From: Strigops habroptila
Lineage: Eukaryota; Chordata; Aves; Psittaciformes; Psittacidae
DNA length: 64,000 nt
Assembly: GCF_004027225.2 (NCBI RefSeq)
Contig: NC_044282.2
Span: 65,705,225-65,769,224, forward strand
Reading direction: 5' to 3'
Shown here: in pieces, positions 1 to 12,700 of the stretch
Layout of the letters: each line of letters begins with the position of its first letter
How positions within the stretch are numbered: position 1 is the first letter of the stretch
Program-made: the position numbers and the translations under genes
Notes under the pieces: generated by a model
What the model was told of the DNA's origin: nothing
Databases searched by the model: none
What the model saw: the letters and a program-made list of their open reading frames with translations, nothing else

Positions 1-2000
1 AGAAATGCACTTTCAAATCTGATCATTGTATGCAAGCTCTACTTAACATCATAGGTGTGGTGATTAATGCTGAATTACTGCTGAATTACTGCATCCACAG
101 ATGCGGTGAAGTCATTTGTCTTTGCTGGAGAACCTTCTTGCTAAAAAACACAGGTCTGAAAGAATCCTGAGGCCTCAAATTAGCAAGAATATATCCATGT
201 TAGTCTTTGCCAGCCTGCAGTGACTTCACCTGCGTTTGACCCTGTGTTATAGATCAAATAAGCCAGTGTCTCTTCAGCAGAGTTCCTAACAAAGGCTGCC
301 AGATGTCAGCAGAAGAAAACCAGTATAGTTTCCCTGAGTGTTTTAACTAATTTCTCCTTTAGATCACCAGTTTATTCCCCCTTGTTTATTGACACCATCT
401 CAGCGTGAGCTCAAGGAGGGGGGAAAGATTCTGCGTCGCTCTGGCTGTTCTCGCAGACATCCTGGCACTCGTTTGATGGGAGGCGGAACAGGACACAAAC
501 CTTTCCTGCCGGGGCTGAGACCGCAGCCGAGCGCTATTCAGCTCCCAGAACAATGCCTGGCAGCTTGCGAGTAACTTAAACCAGCTAAAAACAGCCGAGC
601 CCGGGTATGAATCATGACCTATCCGTGCTTGCTTCAGCCTTTCGGCTCGCCTGAAATCAGCGCGGCCTCTGCTGGCAGGCAACCGGCTCCCTGGAGAATA
701 AGCAATAAACAACATTTTAAAGGACTTTTCTTTCACAGGGGCTTTGCCTGTGTGAATTCCAACAAAAAGCCAACTCTCAGAAGCGCGCATCCGAAGCAGG
801 GGGATGTGCAGCCCTCCGGAAGAGCTGCTGTAGCATTCATCAAAGGAACCCCAAATATAGAACTGTTACGCAGGAACAGCGATGATGTGGGCTTTTCTTG
901 GCTGTGAGTTCTGCTGAGAGCGCCGTGCCATGTTATACAGTGGCATTACAGCTCTGCTTTTTGAAGCAGCCCTGAAAAGAGAGATTCCCACTCTGTTTCT
1001 TTAAAGAGAAAAAACAAGGTCCTCCCGGATGGTAAATAGGCCCGGTTCCATTGAGGTCAGTAGAGTAAACCCGTGTCACAGCAGCTGGGAATCTGGACCG
1101 TAATACACAGGGTGGCAGAGCTGGAGCATGCTGCAGGGGTGAGCAGTGTGGCCAGTGGACCACAGCAGTAGCAAGGGAGTTGGATACCCTCACCCTGCCA
1201 CCAGAGTGCTGAGCGAACCTGAGAGGTCTCTTCAGTCCTTCATGGCCTAAAGCTGGCAGCAATGTCGTTCCTAAAATGCTTTATCAGCTAACCGACTTCT
1301 AGGAAACCTCAGCATTATCTAAGAAATAAGCTCCAGGAGCAGGCGATGCAGACAAAAGCCAGAATCAGCCGATGGACAGAAACAAGGGGAAAGGTTTGTA
1401 TTTTCCATAGGATCCACCGAAGAAGGGTCTGGCCAGGTACAGCCCCCAGAGCAGCCTGTTTCAAACCATGGTGTAAGGATCTACCCAGAAGGCTGGGCAG
1501 ACCTCCAGCCTAACAGAGGTAACGATGTTCAACATCACTTTGAATTTAATGTGGCATCTTCTTAAAAATAGAGGTACTGAGGTCGATCATTAATTAGTGC
1601 ACATTCAACTTAAAGTCTGCTCTGACATGCCAGGCACGACCGGCACCCTATGGGCAGCCCCTGGACGTGCTCACAGCCTTGTCCTGAGCCAGACCCCTCT
1701 GCTCCACAGAAGGAAGCCCTCGGACCGGCCTGAAGGGATTTGCCCTTGTGGGATGCTAAAATCCACTTCCCATTACACGTACAGCCACTGCCCATGCAAC
1801 ACCATTTATTATAGGTGGTTTCCCACCCCAGGAGCAGCGCCTGGAGCGGGGCCGAGGCTGTCAGTGCACGGCTAGGGAAGGTCAGTACGCAGGATGAAGG
1901 AGACACCCCGAAGCCGCTGCAGCTCCTCAAGGGCACTGGAGGTGACGCTGCTCCGGCACCAGCAGCCGGTCCGCGGGACTCCTCAAGCCCCCGGTGCCAG
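1..2000. other. Upstream flank of CEP68, no gene recognised
   Basis: No exon that I can recognise lies here. In the human order the next gene upstream would be SLC1A4, but no part of a glutamate/neutral amino acid transporter was seen. A CpG-containing stretch at about 380-905 stands out from its AT-richer surroundings and holds forkhead-like TAAACAA at about 709. A 69-bp element at 1539-1607 has a related copy at 3814-3884. Open frames of 60-134 codons on both strands overlap one another and show no recognisable protein. Confidence 0.6.
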
Positions 2001-2420
2001 GCGGATCATGCGCTCCGGGGCCGGAAGAGGGCGCGGAGCGGGGCCGGGAGCGGGGCCGGAGCCACGGGGGCCGCTCCCCGCCCAGCGCCGGGTCAATCAC
2101 GGCCGCGCCGCGGGGCCACGCTGCGCTCCCATTGGCTGCCGGGCCTCAGGGGCGCCCTGGTCGACGTAGCGCCCCGCGCTCCCATTGGCTGAGACGCGTG
2201 CGGTAGGCGGGGCGGCGGGGACCGCCGCTCGGTAGGTGCGGGCCGGGGCGCGGCGGTGGCGGCGGTCCCCGGGGACGGGCGGGGGGGAACGGGCCCAGCT
2301 CCGGGTGCTGCCGGGGCCGCCCGGGGTCCCGGTGTGCGGGAGGGGGCAGAGCGGGCGGCTTGCCCTTCGGAAGCTCGTCCCCGTTACCCGTAGCGCGTTG
2401 TATCGGTACCACCAGCAGTT
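1830..2420 (+). promoter_or_regulatory. CEP68: CEP68 CpG-island promoter
   Basis: This is a dense G+C and CpG stretch between flanks that are clearly poorer in both. It carries an ETS-type CCGGAAG at 2021-2027 and two inverted CCAAT boxes (ATTGG) at 2131-2135 and 2184-2188. No TATA box was seen, as is usual for CpG-island promoters of housekeeping genes. It lies about 4 kb upstream of the first coding exon of CEP68 on the same strand, so assigning it to CEP68 is an inference from position. Confidence 0.75.
2190..2235 (+). other. CEP68: Probable untranslated exon 1 of CEP68 (5' end not defined)
   Basis: The coding part of CEP68 begins inside an exon whose acceptor is at 6351-6352, so a 5' untranslated exon is needed upstream. 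A donor-like CTCGGTAG followed by GTGCGG at 2236 lies just downstream of the second CCAAT box. The transcription start is inferred only from distance to the CCAAT boxes. Other donors within the island cannot be excluded. Confidence 0.35.
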
Positions 2421-5400
2421 CAGGACACCCGCAGGGTGCGGTGCCTCCTCCGCTTGTTGCGTTTATGTCTTAATTGTTGTGGTTAATATGCGAATTTTCA
2501 GCTTTGGAAGGGCTGTTCGGGCAGAAAGCGTGTAAGAAAATGAGCAAAAATAGCAAAACTCACATCCCGCAGGCCTGAAAGGCAAGAACGGTGTGATTTT
2601 TCCCCCAAAACAGACCAAAACCCCCCTAAACTACAACAAAACCCAGCTGGTTGGAGACAGAAGCTCTCTTTCAGCGGACCCTGCCCTTGGTGGAGTCCAC
2701 CAGCCACGGGATGATGCCCGCGGGCAGTGGGAGGTCTCTGGCTGGGACAGAGCCTGTGTTGTCCAGTGGGTGTTGTGCAGCTCTTTGGCAGGCGGCTTCT
2801 GCTGACGTGGAAGAGTGGAGGGATCGCTTTCCTGGAGAGATCCCGGTGGACCTTCCCCCATTGGAATGAATGAAACAGCCACTGTCTTCATCTCTTATCT
2901 GTGCACCCAGTCGCGGGTTGTGTTTCTGTGCCGCCCCGGCGCTGGTGAGACAATGGAGGGCTTGGGTGTAGCCGGGATTTCTGGCTGGGTTCCTGTGGGT
3001 TTAAGGGCAGTGGAAAGTCTCCGCTGTGCCCAAGGCTGTGGTCGCACGTCCCTCTTCAGAGCCGTGTCTGTCCTGCCCGAGGATTTGGGTTTGCTTCTTC
3101 CCGGCATGAGGGTTAATCTCAACGCGGCACTGCCACTGACCTCTGAGATTTAGTGGGTTTGGGGGAGAATGGTGAGAAACCTTGTTTTCTGGGTGCTTGT
3201 GTGGTTGCGAGAAGCACTTCGTGGCATTAGTGTTTTCGTTTTGGTTTTAAATATGACTTTTTGCCTGGTGGTTCTGTGTATGGGATGTGTGTGGCTTCCC
3301 CATCCAGTTTGCATCCAAGTGTGGTTGGATGTCTGCTTCCCTCTGAAATTAATTGAAATTATCTGCCTGAGTTAGAGACTTTGGAAAATGCAGCAAAATC
3401 TCTGGCATCCCTTTGAATAGTCTTGTTCTGAAATGAGCAGATTTGCTCTTGCTTGTGTGTGTTGGCAGGTTTCCTGGTTTCTCTTTAGCTTCCAATTAGC
3501 TTCTGAAGATTTAATGAACCTGTGAAGCAGCACTTGCTCTTTTTTTAATGACTGATGGCCTCGTAGAAGTGTGTATCACTGCATGCTGCCTCCATAAGAT
3601 CAACAAATAGCCCTGAAAGTTCAGATTAGTTCAACCTTTGCGCTCCTGCAAACAGTTACAGAAATAACAGTTGAGTTCTGACCTGTAATGTCTTTTAATG
3701 TTGCTTCACACACGCTTTTCAGATTTGAGGTTAAGCTTATATCTGTTTTTTATAGCTGTTTTTACTGGGCTGACACATGGCTTGAGCCACTACATCTGAT
3801 GGGAGTAATGATGTTTGAATTTAACATGGCATCATCTTAAAGATAAAAATGTGCTGAGACTGATTGTTAATTACTGCACATTCAGTTTGGAACTTTAAAC
3901 TCTAATTCGATGCCTTGTTAAGCTTTTCTTTCTTTTCTACATCTTTTTAAATCACTACCCAACAACAGAACTGACTGTCAAGGCATTTATGTCCTAAGCT
4001 ACTGATGCCCAGCGCCCTCCTCTCTGTTAAGATTTATATTTACTGGGTCATTTTGGGGTGTACGGCGCTGCCAGGTACATGCAAGGAGGGATTAGAGCTG
4101 CTGAGATGCCTGATCATGTCATGGTAATTAGTGATGTTCTCTGCTGAATCACTTGCTTGTCACAGGGGAAAGCACCCAAAATGGTGAATTTAAAGCAGGC
4201 TCTTAGGCTCTGAAATGGATCCTGGAATTTAATATGTGGTACCTTAGGATTTATCACCCTGGTGGCATTTTGCTCATTAGGTTTGAGTTGGAAGAGGAGG
4301 TATCCAACCAGTGAGCATTGTTTGTCCTTGCGGCCAAGGGCCTGGCTTTCAAAGCAGTTAAACAAATATATCTCGGGATTTTCTGGGCATTTAAATCACC
4401 TGTAAGTTGGATTTGGCCTTTGATTTGCTAATATTTGCTTGTCTGACTGTCTAAACGAAAGTAATTCAGAGGGACCAAGCAGGAGGCAGTGAAGGCTGGT
4501 AGGTGACAGGGGCTGCCTGCAGGGGCTCGGGAGACCTCTGGCCTTAACAGTCTATATGATGGATATGTGAAGAAATCATACGTATACTGTGTAGGAAACA
4601 CTCCTGGGTTTCTGAGTGCTTTGGGATAATCTTTCTGAAATCTACCTTCTGTTGAACAAGATATATATGCTTACATGTATTTTAATGATACACTGTTGTA
4701 TAATATGTAGGTAATTTAGCAGGGGTGGGATTATCAGTTATATTTATTGCAGTCAGTACGCCTTTTTGTTTGGATATACAACCTCTTTGGGGGGAAAAGA
4801 GCAATACTATTGATTCTAGGATAATGTGATGTGTGTAGGGTTGTTCAATAGTGACTTAAGTGACAGAGTGGTTGAATCCAGGTATCAGCAGAGGCTTGCA
4901 TGGAGGGCTGAGAGAGCTCAGGCTTTATCTGCCCTCTCCGCAGCTGCTGCCATGCTGAATATAGCTGCGGCTCTCGGGGAGGGGAAGGCAGCTGTGGTGC
5001 CGGGATTCGGGCTCCCCTGGAGACCCGGCGTGTCCCGGCTGCTCTTTGTTCCGTGCACGGGCTCTGCCCATGAGAAAACCCCCATCTATCCAGAGGGGTG
5101 GATCATAAAATGAGATCACGACACAAAAGCTAATGGAGGGCGTGAGTATCAACCTCTTTCCCTCTTCCAAGTGTTGTTTGGGAATACTCTTTTCCCTTCG
5201 TCTTTATTTGAGTTTGCTGTTGATGCTCCCCTTGCTGCCTCTCCATCAGTGCCCCGGCACTAGCTGCGTGAGTACCAGCAAAACCACTCTGCCAAAGTTT
5301 TCCTAGTGCCAGCAGCCTGGTTTGGTTGGAGTTGCTGGAAGAGGCTTTGGTATTGCCAGGGCTCTGAGGTTGTGACTGAGCAGCGCAGAGCCCGTGCGTG

Positions 5401-6352
5401 GGGAGGGGATTTTGGCAGTGCCGATTTTGATGCTCTGCAGGGAGCCCACAAGGCATTATTTATGTTGAGAGTGGTTTTGAGTCCTGCTGGCCTGGAGAAC
5501 ACGAGCAGAGGTGCTCGGCTCGGCCTGGTGTTCACAAAACGAGATCTCTTGGGTCTCCTTGGTTTGGCTCATCAGTTGTCCTGCTGCAGCTCCTCACTTG
5601 AGTCCAGTGAGAGGTGGTGGTGGAGCATCTCTGGTGGAGCATCATAGAGCACCCGGGGCTCAGCTTTGAGAATCATATCTCATGTTAGAAGGTTTTGCAG
5701 CAAGATGCGATGGGCTTGGCCATACAGCGTGCTTGAAAATGTGTCGCTGGTAGAGTAAGTGTTTCCATTAATTAATTGCACAAAGAGTTAATTTCATGAA
5801 CTGAGCTAGAAAGCTGCAAAGTGCCAAGTTTGGGTTTTGCAGCCTCCTGCCTCCCCCTCTTATTTTTTATATATACTTCTCACTTCTGGGTGGTTTCCAT
5901 TTCAAGGCTTTGAGTTTATCTCTTAAAAACCCCTCAACTTTCCATCCCAACAGCCTTCAGGGCTCAGCCACGCTAATAAGTGCTTCACGCCCTACTTAAT
6001 GTCTCATTTGGGCCCAGTTATCTCATGGGGTACAAACTGTTGGTGAGATTGGCCATTAATTCAGGAGACAGTCGCACTGTGCCAGCGAGGTATGAAGCAC
6101 AGGTTTGTTCTCAGTGCAGCCAGAACTTTAATTAGATTTTCCCTGTGTGTCATGTCCTCAAAACCAGAAAATGCTGCTCAGACACAAAGGTTTGCTCTTT
6201 TCTCTGTCCCACTTGATGGCCAAGATGCGGCTTTTTAGGGTCTGACTCAGTAAATGCTTTATCTCTTCATTATTAGACATACCCGGTTTTTTTACTTGGC
6301 ATGGAGACAAGGGGGTGCAGCGAGTGGTGCTACCGTCTGTTTTGTGTTTCAG
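2236..6352 (+). other. CEP68: CEP68 intron 1
   Basis: Intron of about 4.1 kb between the presumed untranslated exon and the first coding exon. It contains the second copy of a diverged ~70-bp element (3814-3884) and a moderately GC-rich patch at about 4900-5650 with overlapping open frames but no recognisable protein. No CR1 fragment was recognised. The 3' end is a standard acceptor at 6351-6352. Confidence 0.5.
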
Positions 6353-6767
6353 AGAGCCTGAGGCTTGGCATCATCCTGTCCCAATGGCTGTGGATGTGGG
6401 AAAATCGCTTTCCGAAGCCTCACTGAGCGGGAAGGCCGAGAGCAGCGGTAGGTGGGACTGTGCAGAGGTGGAGACGGACTACCCGGAGCTTGCACACAGC
6501 CTGCGCCGGGTTGTAGGGGCAGAGCAGACCAAGCTGTGCCTGCAAGGGATGGACAGCGTGGCAGTGAGCGGACACGGTCGCTTGGCCACTGGTGTTACCC
6601 AGGGAGGCTCAAGCTATCTCCAAGAAGTGACTTCAGCATCCTCATCCAGACTTCCCAGAGCAAGAGCAAGCCTCTTGGAGATAGAGACATTGATCTATGG
6701 AGGCACTGACGGTGGTGATGTGCCTCGTCACGTTAGACGCCGGTTCCTGTCCTCAGAGGAGCCGCAG
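6353..6767 (+). CDS. CEP68: CEP68 exon 2 (first coding exon; CDS from 6384)
   Basis: The acceptor TTTGTGTTTCAG ends at 6352. The ATG is at 6384-6386, with G at +4. The exon ends ...SSEEPQ at the donor CAG|GTGAGT at 6768. It contributes 128 codons and ends in phase 0. The first 31 bases of the exon are untranslated. Confidence 0.88.
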
Positions 6768-9700
6768 GTGAGTGGGTTGTACATCCGGGTGTTGCTGCAT
6801 CACGAGGAGGTCCCAGGCGAGGTGGGGACTTGTTTGTCTGGTCTGTCTTGGTAGGGGCTTTCCCTCTCCTCCAGCCACAGTGTGCCCACCCCAGCTTCCT
6901 GGTGGGGAAGGGCTTGGGCTCCAACACCAAAGCCGTTGCCTCCATTCCCATATTGCTGCTGCAGAGCTGGAAAGTCACTCAGAACAGGGCTCCTTAAATA
7001 AGTGCCTCTTGCTGCCAAATGACTTGTGCAGCTTCCCAAGCCCTCGGGATGCCTTTCCTTAAAAACAAGCCTCACTGCAGGCTTCAGGCAGCTGCATACC
7101 TTCCTGTAGATGGAACAGAGTTCCCCTTCCAGCCTCTCCTCATGGCAGGTCCAGGACTGGGCTTTCATCTCCATACCTAGCAAAAAGGAGCCTTTTGTCT
7201 GGATGCTGTGCTTCATTTTATACATCTCTTCTCTCCTTTTTCCCCCCATCCTGGAGCAGGTGAAGGCATCGGGCTGTTGGGAGCCGGGGTCCAGCCCTCC
7301 CAGCTCTGCAGAGGAGAGCATCCTTGCTGATAGCTACCACGATGCCTGCGCTGGCCGGCAAAGCCGAAGGCTGGGAGCTCAATCCCCACTTTCCTCCACG
7401 CTGGAGCTCCTGCAGCCCCAGAGCCCGCCAAGCCCCAAGCCCACCCTGCAGAGCCGCTCCGCATCGAGCTGCTCCACTTTGTCTGTGGAAGAGAACGGCC
7501 TCTCCGAGGAGCTGTCCCGGAGCTTGCCGGCCAGCATGGATGTGCCTTCCCCTGCCACCACCGCCACCACCCAGGACCTGTGCCGCCAGGGGGGACCAGC
7601 ACAAGGCAGGGCACTGCGGGTGCGGAAACCCTTCAATGCTCTGCTTGACTACCGCAGCACCGTGGAGCGCATCAGAGGGATGTCATCCTATCAAGCTGAT
7701 TACTGGGCATGTGCCATACCGGATTCATTACCCCCGTCTCCAGACCGTCGTTCACCCCACTGGAACCCCAATAAGGAGTATGAGGACTTGCTGGATTATG
7801 CTTATCCGCTGAAGCCAAGATACAAGCTGGGGAAGGTGCCAGACCCTTTCTTCCATGACTCAGGAATAGGTTTGGACAGCTTTTCTCTTTCCCCTGAAGG
7901 CACGTCGAGGTCCACCAGCATCTACGGCCGAGGTGGGCAGGCTCAGGGAGGCAGAGAAAATGGACGTTGGGGGTTCATGGCCTCTGCAGAGAGGTTCTCC
8001 ACCCCGAGGCCTGGAAAAAGAGGCCGCTCATCCTATGAACCTTTACCTATTGCAAAAGCATCCTCCACAAGAAGTGCTTCCTCTCATCCTTCAAGAGGCT
8101 TTGCTAAGGATGGAACGACGGAGTCAGCTGGGACGGGCTCATCCGGCCGCCCTGCTGCGGATGAGAGAAGCTGGTGCACCAGAGGGAGCCCCTTCCCAAA
8201 GTACGAAGGGCAGGCAAAAAGCACTGGTAGGTTTTTACCTACAACAGCAGTGCTCCCCCTGAGGAAGGAGTGGGACAGTGATGAAGAATTCCTCTCCCTG
8301 CCTCCGAGACTGCGGGAGCTGGAAAGGCTGGCTCAGTTCTTGTCTGATCTTTCCTTAACTATAAGGACTCCTGGGCACGACCACCGTGAACTTCCATGTC
8401 ACAGCAACAGCAGGCGGCCCCTTTCATCCCAGTGGGCTCCTTTCGGAGGAGTGGGTGGCAGGGATGAAAGAGGGAGTTTTGAGGGTTATGCTGGGCTGTG
8501 GCGCCCCTGCAGCTCTCGGAAGTCCAGCCAGGAAAACACTGAATCGTGTGGCCACATCCATAGGGATCCTCTGCAGGGGCTTCATCTACCGGCTGGTCTC
8601 AGAGACACATTGGATGGGACATACCTAAATGAACCATGGGTCAAGGGGCATCCCAAGAAGAGCCATCAGAGCGAGTCCCTTGCCCAGTGCGTTAAGGTAA
8701 GCTGAGACCAGAAATAAGGTTTATTATGGGAAGCTCTCACATGAACTGTGCCTGTGTTTATGGCACAGTTAATTAAGGCTTCCCCTTCTGCATGGTGTTT
8801 GGTGCCTGGCAGCTGGGTGTAATTTATGCAGGGGGGGCTCACTGGAGCAGATAATTCCTTCTGATGGAGCAAGAGCCCATCTCGCTTTTCCTGGGGGATC
8901 AGCTTCCCCCAGCCCATCCATCCTGCAGCGCTGCTGCACTGGGGAAGAGGCCGGAGCTGCAGCTGGGGCTGGTGTGGAGCCCAGGCTTTGCTGCCTGCCC
9001 CAGCGCTCCAGCTGTTCAGTGCCATCCTACCACTGGTGCCATGCTCCCCATCTTCCCCTCCATCATCTTCCTCACCCCAGTCCCGGGCTGAATTTGGAAG
9101 CCATGCTGGGCTGTTGGCTAGAAAGTAGTTATTATCATGCATACAGCTGCAAACACCAGAGCAACTCATCCCCTCCTCTTGCATGGGAATAACTCTGCTG
9201 ATTTGAAAGGGCCTTTTCTACTGTCAGCATCAGGGTGTATCTCTCGCTTCAAATCACGGTGCCGGGGGGAAGTAGCTCAGCTTTATAGCAAAGCCCTGAC
9301 TCCGAGGAGCAGGAGCGGGGCTGGGCTGGTTTTGGTGGGAGCAGAGCCCCTGGGTTCTGTGCAGCATCTACAAAAATAATCCCTCCCCGAGACGCTTTGA
9401 AAATAAATGAAAGCACTTGATTGAACGGGAGGAACCCTGGGGGAAAGTGGCTGCAAATTAACCGTGTGGCTCCGCAGAGGAGGAGGAGGAGGGTGTCTCC
9501 TTGGATGGGAGGTGATGGAGGCAACCCCCTTCCTTCAGCCTGGGTGCTGCCGGCTTCCAACACCTCTCCATAGCAGCCATCTCATGGTGACCCTCAGTCC
9601 ATGCCACACAGTGGGTTTGGGGTGTGTTTAGGGGTGTAAGTTGGGTTTTGCCTTTTTTCTGTTGACGCTTGGTTTCTCAAGTTCAGGGATGTTTATGTGT

Positions 9701-12700
9701 ATGGATGGGGGGACAGGAGAGAAGCAGGGAGCGGGTGCTTTCCAAACAGCGCTGGCTCACCTATTCCCATCCCTGCTGTGCCTTTATTGCAGGAATACGT
9801 CATTAACCCTTTTCGTTGTGCTTTGTTAAGCAGATGTTCTGCTGCCAGCTGGAAGAGCTAATCCGCTGGCTGTACAACGTGGTGGACATCACTGACAGCT
9901 GGGTACCACCCTTGCCGGACGCCAAGAGCGTGAAGGCATCACTGCACCGCTACTTGGTATGTGTCACCGCTGGCTTTTCTTCCCCCTCTTCGGTGCTGGC
10001 ATGGTCCAGGCGGGTGATGTGGGATGCACTGGGCGTGCAGAGCTGAATGTGGGAAACTGCCGCAGGAAACTGCTCCTTGGGCAACCTGCTGTACATGTCT
10101 CTTCCAAACACCCTTCTAAGCAGCGCTCCTCTTCTCCTTTCCTTCCCAGGAGTTCAGGAAGGATGTGGCCGACCACCGGAGCCTGACGGAGAGCGTGCTG
10201 GAGAAGGGAGAAGCTCTCCTCGACTGCATGGCATCGAATTCACCAGGTGAGGAGGAGCACCTGAGCAGGGGCCATGGGCACAGCTGGTGATGCTGGCTGT
10301 GGTGTCTACCCCCCAAAATCTCTGGCCCCATGCATGTGTAGAAGCAGTGGGCATAGCTTGCTGTTCAGCAGCTGTATGGGGAAGAAGGGTTTTACAGCTC
10401 TGTTGCTGTCTGGAGGCTTGGAGCTGAGGTGACTTGGAGGTTTGAAGTGATAACTCTGGAGTGCTTTCAGCTGCACCACTTGACCCTTGCCTTGCGCTGT
10501 GCCATCCATCGTGGGTGATGGATGTGTTTGCTCTCTCATAGGTCCCTTAGGTTTTATCTTAACCATGGCATGGCCAGCTCCCACCGGGCTGTGGGATGCT
10601 GTCAGTCTGCAGCTGGGATGTGCTTTTATCAGGTGCAGAAGGGGTGATTTTCACACCCTGTTTGCACTCAGTGCTTCCCAAGCAGGCATCAGCAGCCAGT
10701 GTGGGGAGACATCCCAGCCTGGCCGGGGCATGGCACGCATGGAGCAGCTGCTCTGGGGACCTGGTGCATCCTGCACAAGGGGTTTCTAAAGGGTTGGCTG
10801 CATCTGCAGTCACCAAAGGGGCTTTAGTGATCAAGTGCTGCACTATGGATGGGCTTTCTTGCACAGTCCCAAAGGTCTCCTTTAGGAGACCCTATTTCTG
10901 TATCTTCACTCTTAACCTGGAGCCTCCCAGGTCGCTTCCCATCCCCTCCAAACTCTGCATCACAACTTGGATGGGGTGAAGATCAGCTTATTGATTTCTA
11001 ACACACTATTTCCTTCCAAAGCCTGCCCGGGTGAGTGGAATACACTCACTGCACTTACAGACATGTTACTACCACCTCCATTCATACATTTCTGTTTTCC
11101 AGTTCTGAAAGACATGCTGGGTTTGATTGCGAAGCAGTCAGAAGAGCTGGAAACCCACGCAGAGCACTTGTACGAGTCCGTTCTAGCTGCCGTGGGCCCC
11201 ATGCAGGGCGAGGATGGGATGGAGGACAAGGGCGTGCAGCAGATGGCTGCTCAGTGGGTAAGCAGAGGGGCAAACCAGCCTTTCTGTGGTGGGGGGAGAG
11301 GGAGGGAAGTGTAGGACATTAGCAAACACTATACATCAGGCTTTATTATTCTTTCAATCTGATGTTTGGAAAGCCTAGAAGGAGCAGAGAGCAAGAGCAA
11401 GCTCAAAATGGATGCCCCATCGTCTGTCCGTGTGTGTCAGGGAAGAGCAGGGTGTTGGTGAACCAGCTGATGAAACCCAAGTGCACGATGAGAGCGGTGG
11501 CAGCTCCTTGGAGGGACACAGGGAGCGGGCAGGTCACTGTCAGTCAGGGTGCAGGGGATGGCAGCAAGGCAGCTGCTCTGCTGGAATCACTTGGGCAGCA
11601 GAGGGAAGACCAGGAAGGGGTATTTTGGGGGCTTTTTATTTCCTCAGAACCATTCTGCTTTGCCGTGTCATGGAGGAAAAGGGAAGCAAGTGAATCCCAG
11701 TGTAAAACAGGGGCTTTGTTTACTGATTGCATGTCCAAAGAAGGGCAGTGAAGGGTCTGGAGCACGAGTCTTGTGAGGAACAGCTGAGGGAGCTGGAGGG
11801 GGTTTAGCCTGCAGAAAAAGAGGCTCAGGGCGGACTTTATCGCTCTCTGCAACTACCTGAAAGGAGGATGGAGCAAGGTGGGTGTCAGTCTCTTATTTTC
11901 CCACATGGAAAGTGATAGGATAAGAGGAAAGGGCCTCAGGGTGCTCCAGGGGAGGTTTAGATTGGGTATTGGGAAAAGTTTCTTCCCAGAAAGGGTTGTC
12001 AAGCATTGAACAGGCTGCCCAGGGCAGTGGTGGAGTCACCATCCCTGGAGGTATTCAAAAGCTGTATAAGTGTGGTGCTTGGGGGACATGGTTTAGTGCT
12101 GGACTTGGCAGTGTTGGGTTAACAGTTGGACTTGGATGATCTCAAAGGTCTTTTCCAACCTTAAAGACTCTACGATTTCTTGACCACCTTCTTTCAAACA
12201 AAACTGCAAAGATAAAAAGTGTCTCCAGAGGGCACAGCAGGAGTGCTGGTGTATGGGGTGCAGGGTGGCAATGGCACGTGGTGTTTGTGGGCAGGCTCAG
12301 CTGCGTGCTGCCATGTCCCACAGTGTGCTGCCCTGGGAATCACTGTAAAACTGTGTCTGTACAGAATGGAAGGCTCATGGGTGCTGGCGCTGGGGCCAGA
12401 GGCACAGGAAGGCTCTTGACAGCTTCTGAGCAGCCAAAGGTAGGAGATTAGGAACCACAGGATAACCTTGGCCACCCCCATTAGCTCAGACTGTTGACAT
12501 CCCCACAGCCTGCTCCATGGCACGCCTTAACATTTGGAGTTGCAAAGGGGAAATGTTATTTCCAGCACTTAAGGGACTAACAATAGCTGAAGTGTTCAAG
12601 GCCAGGTTGGGCTTTGAGCAACCTGGTCTAGTGGAAGATATCCCTGCCCGCAACAGGGGGGTTGGAACTGGATGAGCTTTAAGGTCCCTTCCAAGCGAAA

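Noticed and set aside
7213-7636. Antisense frames of 85-133 codons opposite CEP68 exon 3
   Set aside because: Shadows of a GC-rich coding exon whose sense frame is clearly supported by family blocks and splice phases.
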